DNA from: Acidimicrobiales bacterium
GTDB lineage: Bacteria > Actinomycetota > Acidimicrobiia > Acidimicrobiales > SZUA-35
Length of the DNA stretch: 64,000 bases
Assembly: GCA_020629155.1 (NCBI GenBank)
Contig: JAHDDW010000013.1
Location: forward strand, 1 to 64,000
Direction: 5' to 3'
Position numbers and translations under genes: made by a program. Below are positions 37,983 through 47,256 of this stretch, piece after piece (within the stretch, counting starts at the first letter, position 1; each line of letters begins with the position of its first letter). Under the pieces are notes generated by a model that ran no database searches, was not told the origin of the DNA, and was given only the letters and a program-made list of their open reading frames with translations.

Positions 37983-38246
37983 AGAAATAGCTGCCTCCTA
38001 TTATTTGTCTAGGACCCTACACCAAACATCGGCATCAAGAAACCTAGATCAAGAACAATTTCTAAGAATGCTCCCTTACTTTGAAGCACTCCTATCGATC
38101 GCCCTTGAAGTGTTTTTTCAGATCTTAACACGGACATGTGACAGCAACTTAGCAGCTCACAAAATTCTTCTACAACGTCTCTCTGTCCTACTTCTCTGAA
38201 AGATACAAAAAGTGATTTCGTTGCGGCCTATGCAAGGAGAATCGAG

Positions 38247-40292
38247 TTATTGCCCTTGAACCGAGTCGACAATGAAGGCTAAAACTTTTGCTTCTTCACG
38301 CCAAGCATCATAGCGACCAGACGAACCACCATGACCAGAAGACATTTCAGTGAGCAATAAAATAGGCTCTTCAGATGTTGTGTTATAGCGCAACGCTTGC
38401 ACCCATTTTGTTGGCTCCCAAAAAGCAACCCTCGTGTCATGCAGCCCACTTGTAATAAGCATTTTTGGATACGCCTGCGCTGTCACATTCTCATACGGCG
38501 CATAGGCGCGCATCGTTTCATACGCTTCTTGTGAAGCAACAGGGTTGCCCCACTCTTCCCACTCAGTCACTGTCAACGGCAATGTTTCGTCAATCATCGT
38601 GTTTATGACATCAACAAATGGCACCTCGGCAACAACGGCAGCGAAAAGCTCAGGCCGCTGATTTATGACCGAGCCAGCCATTAGTCCGCCAGCAGAACCA
38701 CCTCGCAAAACCAGGCGATCACTGCTCGTCATTTCTGTTTCTATAAGATGCTCGGCGGCTGCAATAACATCTGCAAATGTATTCTTTTTTGAAGCGAACT
38801 TGCCGTCAAGATACCATTGCCGACCCATTTCGCCGCCACCACGAGCATGCACCATCGCAAACACAAACCCACGGTCTAGCAGCGATAATCTAAAGGCCGA
38901 GAAAACAGGATCGAGCGAAATTTCATACGCACCATAGGCATAAAAAACACACGGCCGTGGCTGATCAGTAGCCATCGACTTTTTCCAAACGAGAGAAATA
39001 GGCACCTTCACGCCATCAGCCGATGCTGCCCATTGTCGGCTTGACTCATAGTCGCTGCTGTCATAGCCACCAAGCACTTCTTGCTGCTTAAGCAGCGTTT
39101 GATCGCCGGTCTCGAAGTCATAGCTGAATAATGAGGCAGGCGTTGTCATCGAGCCATAACCATAACGCAAAAAAGTTGTAGCGAAACTTGGGTTAGCGCC
39201 AAGCCAAAACGTTGAAGCATCCTCCTCGCAAGGCACCGTATGGGTTTCGCCACTCTCCCAGTCATACAGCGCAAGCCGGCTATAACCATCTATGCGCTTA
39301 CTGATCACGAGATAACGATCAAGCGCGCTAATACCTGTTAACATTTCGCTTTCGCTATGTGCAACAAGCTCCTGCCAAGGCTCCGACGCATACCGTGTAT
39401 CTGACGCTTTCATCAGCTTGAAATGCAGCGCATTTTCATTGGTGATAACCACAAAAAAGTCGTCTTTATGCGTGATTGCATATTCGATACCTTCACGACG
39501 CTGAGCAAAACAAACAGGAGCATCACACGGCGAATCAGCATCGATAAGGTGCACCTCTTCGGTGATTTTTGATGAAGAAGTTAGTTGAATAAACGAATCA
39601 TCTCGCTCGCGTGAAACACCAACAAAAAATCTTTCGTCCAGGTCTTCATAGACAAGCCAATCATCTTTTTCGCCGCTGATGTCTTTGCCCCATATTTGAT
39701 ATGGCCTATTCGTCGCATCTGGTCGGCTATAGAAAAAATGCTTGCTATCGTTCGCCCAGGTCGATGGCGTCGAAACTCCAGTTATATCTAAGACAGTATC
39801 TGTGCCTGTTTCGATATCGCGCAGAACTAGTTCATAGCGTTCGTCGCCTTTACGATCAGCTCCCCATAACAACAGACGATGATCTGGCGAAATACTAAAA
39901 ACACCAACATCAAAAAAAGTAGACCCTTCAGCTTCGACGTTTTCATCCAAAATAATCTGCTCAGAAGTAGCCTCACTAGCTACAGGGCGGCGACAGTGAA
40001 TGCCATAGGCTAAACCTTCAACAGTTTTGGTGTAATAGAGCCAGCCCCCGTCTTCAACGGGATGTGACAAGTCACTCTCTTTAATCCTAGATTTTACTTC
40101 GCTAAAAATCTCTTCTTGTAATGGCTCAGTTGGTGCTAACACCTGCTGCGTGTAGTCATTTTCTTTTTCCAGGAAAGCCTCGATCGAATCAGAATCACGC
40201 ATCCAAGCATACGAATCTTCAACAGTTTCGTTCCATAGTTCACGACTATGGTTTCTACGTTCAGCAACGGGAGCGATAAGCTTTTTCATCAC
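38247..40292 (-). CDS. ptrB: Oligopeptidase B (S9A family)
   Basis: 681 residues. N-terminal seven-bladed propeller; the catalytic domain has Ser in RGGSAGGLMAGSVINQRPEL (20 residues), followed by FVDVINTMIDETLPLT, Asp in SGLHDTRVAFWEP and His in MSSGHGGSSGRYD. This wording is that of oligopeptidase B/prolyl oligopeptidase, which cleaves short peptides after basic residues. No signal peptide. It is read divergently from the GGDEF gene. The 37983-38246 gap beyond its 3' end shows no convincing gene. Confidence 0.94.
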   Translation of the reverse strand: MMKKLIAPVAERRNHSRELWNETVEDSYAWMRDSDSIEAFLEKENDYTQQVLAPTEPLQEEIFSEVKSRIKESDLSHPVEDGGWLYYTKTVEGLAYGIHCRRPVASEATSEQIILDENVEAEGSTFFDVGVFSISPDHRLLLWGADRKGDERYELVLRDIETGTDTVLDITGVSTPSTWANDSKHFFYSRPDATNRPYQIWGKDISGEKDDWLVYEDLDERFFVGVSRERDDSFIQLTSSSKITEEVHLIDADSPCDAPVCFAQRREGIEYAITHKDDFFVVITNENALHFKLMKASDTRYASEPWQELVAHSESEMLTGISALDRYLVISKRIDGYSRLALYDWESGETHTVPCEEDASTFWLGANPSFATTFLRYGYGSMTTPASLFSYDFETGDQTLLKQQEVLGGYDSSDYESSRQWAASADGVKVPISLVWKKSMATDQPRPCVFYAYGAYEISLDPVFSAFRLSLLDRGFVFAMVHARGGGEMGRQWYLDGKFASKKNTFADVIAAAEHLIETEMTSSDRLVLRGGSAGGLMAGSVINQRPELFAAVVAEVPFVDVINTMIDETLPLTVTEWEEWGNPVASQEAYETMRAYAPYENVTAQAYPKMLITSGLHDTRVAFWEPTKWVQALRYNTTSEEPILLLTEMSSGHGGSSGRYDAWREEAKVLAFIVDSVQGQ

Positions 40293-40300
40293 CCAATACT

Positions 40301-40329
40301 AGAGGATGTCTATTTATTTTACATCCTCT
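40301..40329. promoter_or_regulatory. Inverted repeat upstream of oligopeptidase B
   Basis: AGAGGATGT (40301-40309) and ACATCCTCT (40321-40329) form perfect 9-bp arms around an AT-rich 11-bp centre. The left arm begins 9 bp from the start codon of the minus-strand oligopeptidase gene. A related word, ACATCCTTTCAAAAATCC, occurs again at about 40417. It is a possible operator in the divergent promoter region. Confidence 0.4.
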
Positions 40330-40351
40330 CAAAAAATCCGCTCCGCTCAGG

Positions 40352-40365
40352 GCGTTAGCACGCAG
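40352..40365. repeat. 14-bp word shared with 3173-3186
   Basis: GCGTTAGCACGCAG is identical to 3173-3186, and similar TCCGC-rich sequence precedes both. It could be the remnant of a small dispersed element. The remaining intergenic sequence 40366-40497 shows no gene. Confidence 0.4.
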
Positions 40366-40530
40366 CCTTCAACAACCCTCCACCCAAACCATCCAATAAA
40401 CAAACACACAACACCTTACATCCTTTCAAAAATCCATTTTTGTTGCTATCGCACAAACATCCATCACGTAGGGTAAGATAGACAACACACCCTGTGGTTG
40501 CGCGTGGCTGTAGTCTCAAGGAGAAACGTG

Positions 40531-41952
40531 GTGTTTTGGCGAGAAAGATACCGAATAACAGCGGCAGTTCTACAACTAGCCGTGGCGAGTGTTTTACTGC
40601 TGGACTATTTTACGCAGATTCAACCAGAAACGCTGGCGCTCCCACTGCTTAGCTTCGGATTAGCAACCTTTGCCATCTATTGCGCCACCGTCACTTGGCA
40701 GCTAAAGCGTGAACTAGCTCGCCTCTTTCCTGTTCTCGTTGCTGGATCAGCTGTTCTCGCTTCAATAGCATGGGGTCAAAGCACTACCAATTCACTTGCT
40801 AACCCTCTCTTATTTGCTCACTTTCTTGCTATTCTTAGCTATATAGGACTGACGCTACCCAAAAAATACGTTTTCCTTGCAAGCCCATCACTCATAGCTA
40901 TCTTGCTGGTCGCGAGCTATACAAAAAATTCGCAAGCATCACTAGAACTTGGGCTTCTGGCAATTCCATTAGGTGTCCTTCTTAGTCTTGCCTTCGCAAC
41001 GTTACTTGAACAAAACATGCAAGATAAAAAATTTATTGAGCAACAGGCAACAAAAACCCGACTGCTCGAAAAAATAATAAACAAGTTTAGAAGCCCGAAC
41101 TCTCTTCAAGAAGCTGCCAATGAGATCGCTACTGCTGCACAAGAAATTTTTGAAGCAGACAAAGTCACCGTTGTGTTGCGAGACCCACAAAATGGGTTAC
41201 TCTCGGTGACGCTAGGGCCTTCGCAAAGGGCCGAACCTGATAAGCAGACAGCGGCACTTGTTACCGACGCCATCGGAAGCAACGAGCCAACAATTGCGCC
41301 CTATAACGGTGAAGATATGTTGATAGTCCCATTGAAAGCCGCAAATAAAGCAGCAGGTGCTGTCGTCGCGCACCCAATCAAAAATGGCGGCGTCACAATC
41401 GACCTTGCAAAACTTTTTCGAGCGCAAGTAAGCGTTGCTATTGAGCATCTTTTTACTATCACCGAACTAGAAAAAGAAACCAGCCGAGACGAACTGACAG
41501 GCCTCGGCAATCGAAAACACGCAAACAGCCTTATCGAATCGCTGCAAATAGGTGACGCGCTTATATTGCTTGACCTAGATGGCTTTAAAGAAGTGAACGA
41601 CACCTTAGGCCACGGCGCAGGTGATCAAGTTCTCCTTAATCTGAGCGATCATTTACAGGCATGCTTGCGTGATTCTGACGCCTCAGCCAGGTTAGGAGGC
41701 GACGAATTTCTCGTGCTTGCAAGGCGGGCGTTTGCCGACCCACAAGCTGTCGCAAAAAGAATCCTTCATGGTTGGGCTGACGCAAACCATTCAACAACAA
41801 TTAGTGCTGGCGTGGCGCTACATCAACGAGACACGACACCGCAAGACACCGTTGAGCGAGCTGACAAAGCGCTTTACCAGGCGAAAACAGCAGGAAAAAA
41901 TCGATCTGTCTTATGGCAAGAGTTAACAGTACTTCACGCAGATTCAGCTTGA
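40531..41952 (+). CDS. Membrane GGDEF protein with GAF-like domain
   Basis: About 473 residues from the GTG at 40531; AGGAG lies 7 bases upstream, and GTG at 40528 is also possible. The N-terminal part has about six membrane helices to residue 170. A GAF-like region follows near 190-310, then a GGDEF domain (ETSRDELTGLGNRKHANSL opening) with the intact signature RLGGDEFLVLARRAF. It is a likely membrane-anchored diguanylate cyclase with a sensory GAF part. Its 3' end overlaps the convergent MerR gene by 19 bp. Confidence 0.9.
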   Translation: MFWRERYRITAAVLQLAVASVLLLDYFTQIQPETLALPLLSFGLATFAIYCATVTWQLKRELARLFPVLVAGSAVLASIAWGQSTTNSLANPLLFAHFLAILSYIGLTLPKKYVFLASPSLIAILLVASYTKNSQASLELGLLAIPLGVLLSLAFATLLEQNMQDKKFIEQQATKTRLLEKIINKFRSPNSLQEAANEIATAAQEIFEADKVTVVLRDPQNGLLSVTLGPSQRAEPDKQTAALVTDAIGSNEPTIAPYNGEDMLIVPLKAANKAAGAVVAHPIKNGGVTIDLAKLFRAQVSVAIEHLFTITELEKETSRDELTGLGNRKHANSLIESLQIGDALILLDLDGFKEVNDTLGHGAGDQVLLNLSDHLQACLRDSDASARLGGDEFLVLARRAFADPQAVAKRILHGWADANHSTTISAGVALHQRDTTPQDTVERADKALYQAKTAGKNRSVLWQELTVLHADSA

Positions 41953-42395
41953 GCGAGCGTTGACTCGCTGCTTTTTGAAGTAAACGCTACGATCTGCGCA
42001 TCTACCTCATCTTTAATTGTCCCAAGCGGCAAAATGTTGAGAACACCTTGACCGTTGTGCACCAAATCAATTAACTCATCACCACTGCGAGTGAGAACAG
42101 ACCCAGAACCTTGGATTACAAGATTCGCAGAAGAGATATCTTCACCAAGCTGCTGACGCATGAAAGAAAACACGTCACGCACAGACTCAAGCTTAATACC
42201 AGCATCGAGTAATGTTTTCACAACCTTAAGTTCAACCAAATCAGTATAGGAATACAACCTGCGTGTGCCTGATCCATGCGCTTTAGAAAGCGACGGTTTG
42301 ATCAAATCAGTCGTCGCCCAATAGTCAAGCTGGCGGTAGCTTATACCAACAATTTCAGCTGTTTTCTTACCGCTATAGCCCTGCTCTGCCTGCAT
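41934..42395 (-). CDS. MerR-family regulator, FtsR-like
   Basis: 153 residues. The N-terminal MerR HTH has the wording KKTAEIVGISYRQLDYWATT then SGTRRLYSYTDLVELKVVKT, the same as the actinobacterial Rv1828/FtsR group that regulates ftsZ and other cell-division genes. A C-terminal domain of about 65 residues follows. No ftsZ or division gene is in the window, so the target is inferred from the family only. Confidence 0.85.
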   Translation of the reverse strand: MQAEQGYSGKKTAEIVGISYRQLDYWATTDLIKPSLSKAHGSGTRRLYSYTDLVELKVVKTLLDAGIKLESVRDVFSFMRQQLGEDISSANLVIQGSGSVLTRSGDELIDLVHNGQGVLNILPLGTIKDEVDAQIVAFTSKSSESTLAQAESA

Positions 42396-42509
42396 AGTGT
42401 TTCCTTACCCAAGTGCACAACAATGAAATTACGTTGTTGTGGTTACCCAACGAGCATAATGGAACAGCTGCGAAGAGTCAACAATAAAGGCGGAGGAAAC
42501 TTTGTGGCA

Positions 42510-43001
42510 CTACAACTCGGCGAGTAGTTGTTGCATATCGATAGGGTCATCAATAGCAACTGGTTCTGTCACCTCTGCTGGCACGATTGCACGCTCCCCC
42601 AGCGGCTGTGCCAGCGTTACGGTTGCAGTATATGGATAGACGCCATAGACACATGAAGCAGGGTCGACACCATTTTGCTCTCCCGTTTGTAGCGTTACTG
42701 TCACTTCGCTATCTGTTTCTGCGACATCGAGGACATGGCCATGGCACCCATCTGATTCCATTTCAAAAGAAACGACCAGCTCGTCTTCACTGACAAGTGC
42801 TACGTCAGAAATAGTGGCCTGACGAAGGTTTTCCAAGTCAGGTGAAGCTGTCAGCTGCTTGTTAAAATCGTCGCTGTCAGGAGCATCAACTGTTGCAGCT
42901 TTTTCTCCTGTCGTTTCCTCTGTCGGCTCTTCTTTGTCAGCGTTCGTGCAACCAGACAATACAAGTAAAGCAACTGTTGCTGTTACGAAAATTTTTCTCA
43001 T
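42510..43001 (-). CDS. Small lipoprotein, unknown
   Basis: 163 residues. Signal peptide FVTATVALLVLSGC with a clear lipobox (LSGC), a Thr/Glu-rich linker, and a beta-rich domain of about 110 residues containing two Cys (SDGCHGHVLDV and PASCVYGVYPY), which could form a disulfide. No family was recognised. It begins 3 bp after the stop of the large secreted protein and was probably co-transcribed. Confidence 0.8.
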   Translation of the reverse strand: MRKIFVTATVALLVLSGCTNADKEEPTEETTGEKAATVDAPDSDDFNKQLTASPDLENLRQATISDVALVSEDELVVSFEMESDGCHGHVLDVAETDSEVTVTLQTGEQNGVDPASCVYGVYPYTATVTLAQPLGERAIVPAEVTEPVAIDDPIDMQQLLAEL

Positions 43002-43003
43002 GG

Positions 43004-45163
43004 CTACACTCCTTCAACTGGTGACACACATGCCACACGAACTGATCGCTGTTTGTCTAGCTTCACATCGACAAAGTACTCAATCGACCCTGCGCGCAAC
43101 GTATCTGCAAATGATGTTTCACTTGTTTTACCGCGCCAAAATTGTGTGCCACCATCAACGCTACGATAGATAACATATTCAGCTGACAGATCACCGATTG
43201 CTGGCCAGGTAATTTCCACGCTGTTCGGATCTTGCGCGTCTTGCGTTACTTCACAAGAAGCAACTGGCGTAACTGGTTCAGGTGGCGGCGGTGGCACATC
43301 ATTGCCTTCTTCACAAGGTGTCGCTTCGCTGCGCATTCTTGTTTCAGATTTTGAAACAACAAAATATGTCAGCGCAACGTCTTGTTTGTTGCTGTCTACA
43401 AATGTTAACTCTGCCGTAGCGCCTCGCCAATACTGACGGCTAGCGTCGACGCTACGATACACAATGTAGTTTTCTGCATCTGGTGATGCTTCCCAAGAAA
43501 CGTTTACATCGTCGCCTTCTCTAACAAACGAACAAGAAGCTGGAGCAGCAGGCAAAGCATTAGGATCAGGCTCACCTGTTGCGTTAGAACAAACGGTCTT
43601 AGCGCTTTTTCGGCCATCAAGACGAGCCGCGACTGAATAAAGAAGCGTTGCGTCTCTGTTTGTATCTACAAACTCGGTTGCTGTGCTAACGCCACGCCAT
43701 TTGTCAACACCACCATCAACATTGCGGTAGATAACAAAATCTTGTGCACTGTTGACGCCGTCCCAAGTGACAGTAATTGTAGAACCAACTGTTGTCGCCA
43801 CACAAGATGCTGGCGCTGGCACATCCGCAGGTGAACCGCCATCGGCATCACAAAGACGGACAAGATCTCGACCAGGGGCTTCACTGCCAGGTTCGCCGAC
43901 AGCGTTAATGCCACCTGTTACCCAAACGCAGCCGTCAGAAGCGCCATGCACAGCCCACCCTCCAACATCGCCAGCCATGTACGGGTTGAACGACTGATCT
44001 CGCACACCTGTCGCTGCGTCATAGGCTATAACAGCACTGACTCGTCCAGTATGTTCTGCCGTGTCAACATTTGCCAAGTTCCAATTATCTAGATTTATCA
44101 GTTCTGTCGATGAGGACTGCGACCCCCAACAGTGACATGTCGCATAGAGCGTATCGCCGACCAGCTCAACGTCTTGGTAATCGCCGCCACGTCGTGTCGG
44201 CCCATCTTGATAGTCTGTGTTGTACGAAGTGACATGATTGATCATCAACGCCATATTGTTATTTTCGTCATACATGTAGGCGCCATGCTGTTCACCGACA
44301 AAGAAAACTGTGCCATGGGTTGTTGTTTCTACGTCATACATTTTGTCGCAGCAACGATAGTTCATCTCAAATTCGTCCCACACTATTTGACTTGCGTCAG
44401 TGCTGCTGATACCAACTGCTGCTTCACCGTTAGGGGTTTGAAACCAGCCAGCGAGGTAGACCACAGGCTGGGTTTTACTAACAGCAACACCCCAGACGCT
44501 TCCTGAAACATCAAAATCGCCGCCTCCTTCAAGTTGCGGCAACCACGACCAGTCGATTGCGCCTGTGTCTGGATTCATGCGAACAACATTGCGCACCGTC
44601 TGCGGATTGTTGGCGTCAGAAGCTGTTGTGAACGATCCGACCACGTAGAGCCAGCCATCTGACTCCAAGCTGAGGTTTCGTACCGTTGCGTTTCCGCCAT
44701 AAATCCTTGTGTTCCATCCTGCGATGAGCTCCCCTGTTGCAGGGTCGATTTTGGCTAACGCACCAACTTGCTGCCCATTCCACGTGTCCATTTCGCCACC
44801 GACAAATAAAGCGCCGTCATTTGCTGCTTCTAGCGCTAAGACAGGACCACCAACCTCGGGCCGAAAATCTTCGACCCATTTACCTGTTGTTGTCCTAAAA
44901 GAAGCAAGATACGGCTGAGATTCGGTCCGTTCACCATTTGTGACATTCAAAAAGTTACCGCCTGAATAGACAGCCCCATCGATTTCTTCTAGCGCCCAAC
45001 CTAATGAAGAGAAATCTGCCACAGAGCGAGATTCTCCGAAAGTATCTAACCCCCAATTGGTTTGCTGCTCAGCAACAACTTGTGCTTGTGTTGTTGACGC
45101 AAATACAACAACGCCTGCGCCTAGCATCAGAAACGCTAAAAAAGCTTTTAGAGGTACCTTCAT
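43004..45163 (-). CDS. Secreted propeller protein with three FN3-like repeats
   Basis: 719 residues. The signal peptide ends near AQAQ (TTQAQVVAEQ). Residues 35-440 form a beta-propeller with repeated GGNFLNV, GGEMDTWNGQQVGALAKIDP and AGWFQTPNGEAAVG blades. Three FN3-like repeats of about 85-95 residues follow, each with a YR-VDG and a WRG motif (VIYRNVDGGVDKWRG, VYRSVDASRQYWRG, VIYRSVDGGTQFWRG) and a paired Cys. A PPPPPEP linker separates the last two. Extracellular; ligand unknown. Confidence 0.85.
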   Translation of the reverse strand: MKVPLKAFLAFLMLGAGVVVFASTTQAQVVAEQQTNWGLDTFGESRSVADFSSLGWALEEIDGAVYSGGNFLNVTNGERTESQPYLASFRTTTGKWVEDFRPEVGGPVLALEAANDGALFVGGEMDTWNGQQVGALAKIDPATGELIAGWNTRIYGGNATVRNLSLESDGWLYVVGSFTTASDANNPQTVRNVVRMNPDTGAIDWSWLPQLEGGGDFDVSGSVWGVAVSKTQPVVYLAGWFQTPNGEAAVGISSTDASQIVWDEFEMNYRCCDKMYDVETTTHGTVFFVGEQHGAYMYDENNNMALMINHVTSYNTDYQDGPTRRGGDYQDVELVGDTLYATCHCWGSQSSSTELINLDNWNLANVDTAEHTGRVSAVIAYDAATGVRDQSFNPYMAGDVGGWAVHGASDGCVWVTGGINAVGEPGSEAPGRDLVRLCDADGGSPADVPAPASCVATTVGSTITVTWDGVNSAQDFVIYRNVDGGVDKWRGVSTATEFVDTNRDATLLYSVAARLDGRKSAKTVCSNATGEPDPNALPAAPASCSFVREGDDVNVSWEASPDAENYIVYRSVDASRQYWRGATAELTFVDSNKQDVALTYFVVSKSETRMRSEATPCEEGNDVPPPPPEPVTPVASCEVTQDAQDPNSVEITWPAIGDLSAEYVIYRSVDGGTQFWRGKTSETSFADTLRAGSIEYFVDVKLDKQRSVRVACVSPVEGV

Positions 45164-45268
45164 TTTTCGCCTAACTGTCCACTCCTATCTTCAAGTTCGA
45201 CAAGTATTCGACGTACTTTAGGATGTCTTTGTCACTCTCGTGGTGTATTCAAAGCCTATTCAGGTCAT

Positions 45269-45326
45269 CATTCCCACGAAAGTGAGAATCTTTGCTGGAC
45301 AAGATCCCCGATTTCACGGCGATGAC
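45269..45326. repeat. Dispersed bipartite palindromic element, diverged copy 3
   Basis: CATTCCCACGAAAGTGAGAATCT is split by reading as CATTCCCACG / AAAGTGAGAATCT, then GATCCCC, then a diverged GGCGATGAC. The order and spacing are those of the elements at 43-101 and 19514-19573. It lies between the secreted repeat protein and btuD. Confidence 0.65.
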
Positions 45327-45354
45327 CACCCCTGGTAGCCTATTCTGGTGTTTG

Positions 45355-46131
45355 TTATCCAGATAAAACAATCGTGCCGTGTTCTTCATCGTGGAGGACC
45401 CGCACCAAGGTGCCGTAAACGGTGCGCAAGATTTCTTCTTGCAACAAATCTTCTGGATGCCCGCAAGCAAAAGACCGACCTTGTTTCATAAGTACAATGT
45501 TGTCGCAGTAGCGGCCAGCGTGCGTTAAATCATGCAAAACAGTCACCACTGCAAGGTTTTGCTCCTTTTGGAGTCGATGAAGCAGTTGCAAGATCTCACT
45601 TTGTTGACCGATATCTAGCGCACTCGCTGGCTCGTCAAGCAGTAAAACTTTGCTTTGCTGACAAAGTGCACGGGCTAAGGCCACACGTTGCAGTTCGCCA
45701 CCAGAAAGTTCTGTTACATATCGATGCTCAAACGCACTAGCATCAACGAGGGCCAACATCTCGGCTGCAAGTTGCTTATCGGCTTTGCTTTCTCTGCCCA
45801 GCCAAGAGATATGAGCCGTGCGGCCAAGCAGCACATAGTCATACACGTTCATCGCCTGCGGCAACGTCAAACGCTGCGGCAGATATGCAATCTGTTTCGC
45901 ACGTTGTGCTGGCGCATGAGCCACAGGTTTGTTGTTCCATAGAAACTGGCCGTCATGTGACAGCAAACCAGAAGCGGCTTTCAATAGCGTCGATTTTCCT
46001 GCCCCATTAGGGCCAACAATCGCAAGCCATTCGCCTGCCTTCACGCTGAACGAAATATTGTCAACAACTTTACGGCCACGATAGGCAACAGAAATATTTT
46101 CGGCTGCAAAGTGTCTAACGTTTGAACTCAT
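45355..46131 (-). CDS. btuD: Cobalamin ABC importer, ATP-binding protein
   Basis: 258 residues of the FecE/BtuD type: Walker A GPNGAGKSTLL near 38, signature ELSGGELQRVALARAL, Walker B KVLLLDEPASALD and His in VVTVLHDLTHAG. It energises uptake with BtuC and BtuF. Its ATG overlaps the btuC stop by 4 bp. The substrate is assigned from the cobalamin riboswitch at the head of the operon, not from this protein alone. Confidence 0.92.
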   Translation of the reverse strand: MSSNVRHFAAENISVAYRGRKVVDNISFSVKAGEWLAIVGPNGAGKSTLLKAASGLLSHDGQFLWNNKPVAHAPAQRAKQIAYLPQRLTLPQAMNVYDYVLLGRTAHISWLGRESKADKQLAAEMLALVDASAFEHRYVTELSGGELQRVALARALCQQSKVLLLDEPASALDIGQQSEILQLLHRLQKEQNLAVVTVLHDLTHAGRYCDNIVLMKQGRSFACGHPEDLLQEEILRTVYGTLVRVLHDEEHGTIVLSG

Positions 46132-47150
46132 ATCGCCCTTCGAAATAGGACAGCGGCAAAAAACGGTGCACCAATAGAGGCCGTAATCACACTTATCGGC
46201 AGTTGTGAACCACTAATCGTCCGCGAGCCTATATCTGCGAACACAAGAAACGCTGCCCCATAGAGCACCGACAGCGGCAAGATTTTTCTATAACTCGCCC
46301 CAAAGAGCAGCCGCATTGCATGCGGTATGATGATGCCAACAAATGAGATCAGGCCGCTGACAGCAACCGCCGAAGCAGTTAGCAACGTGGCGGTAATAAT
46401 AAGCAGCCAACGAACGTTGACGGGGTGCAAACCTAGTGAAGAAGCTTCTTGTTCCCCCACTGAGAACACGTCAAGATGGCGGCCATGAGCCAATAGAACC
46501 ACGCCACATACAAGCACATATGGGGCGAGAAAAAGGACTTCACTCCACCCTGAAGTTGTCAAACCGCCGAGTATCCAACCGAATACCTGCGCAATCGATT
46601 CTCTGTTGCGATGCAAAACATAGGTTTGTATCGCCGTTAGAAACGCGACGATAGCAATGCCAGCTAGCAACAATCGTGCAGCATCGCCGTTGCGACTTCG
46701 ACCTAAAACGCTCACAAGTGCTACGGCTCCAAGCGCACCCAGAAAAGCTGCGAACGCAACTGGGCGAAGCGGACCCCAAGTAAATGGCAGCGAGAAAACA
46801 AGGGCAATCGTTGCACCTAGCCCAGCGCCAGAAGCGACACCAAGCAGGTAAGGGTCAGCGAGTGGATTACGAAAAACGCCTTGATACGTTGCGCCGCTCA
46901 TAGCCAACGCAGCACCAACTAGGCACCCTAAAACAACTCGTGGCAAACGAACATTTAATAAGATATTACGTTCGCTATCGCTCAAACCTGATTCAAATGA
47001 CAGCAGTGGCAAAGCGTCAAGCAACGCCTTGCCGACTGCTGCACTTGAACCACCAAGTTGCACCGACCCGTACAGTATTCCAACAAGCACAGATGCAAGT
47101 AACGCAAGGCATCCAAGAAGAAAAGGCGTCGCCTTTTTATGTGCACGCAT
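46128..47150 (-). CDS. btuC: Cobalamin ABC importer, permease
   Basis: 340 residues of the FecCD/BtuC permease family with about ten membrane helices, the GATYQGVFRNPLADPYLLGV stretch (20 residues) near 84 and the C-terminal SGLISFVGIIIPHAMRLLFG coupling helix region. Overlaps btuD by 4 bp. A 106-bp gap separates it from btuF, which is read first. Confidence 0.92.
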   Translation of the reverse strand: MRAHKKATPFLLGCLALLASVLVGILYGSVQLGGSSAAVGKALLDALPLLSFESGLSDSERNILLNVRLPRVVLGCLVGAALAMSGATYQGVFRNPLADPYLLGVASGAGLGATIALVFSLPFTWGPLRPVAFAAFLGALGAVALVSVLGRSRNGDAARLLLAGIAIVAFLTAIQTYVLHRNRESIAQVFGWILGGLTTSGWSEVLFLAPYVLVCGVVLLAHGRHLDVFSVGEQEASSLGLHPVNVRWLLIITATLLTASAVAVSGLISFVGIIIPHAMRLLFGASYRKILPLSVLYGAAFLVFADIGSRTISGSQLPISVITASIGAPFFAAVLFRRAI

Positions 47151-47256
47151 TTCTTTTTATTGCTTTTCTGCTGAACCGCTTGACTGAAAAGGCGCTAAAG
47201 GCTGCGTGCAAGCGCCACGAGTCGAACAGCAATGCTGGAAGATGCTATACATCGTC

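Noticed and set aside
38005-38199. 64-residue plus-strand frame in the gap after oligopeptidase B
   Set aside because: No ribosome binding site, no domain, composition unlike the neighbours.
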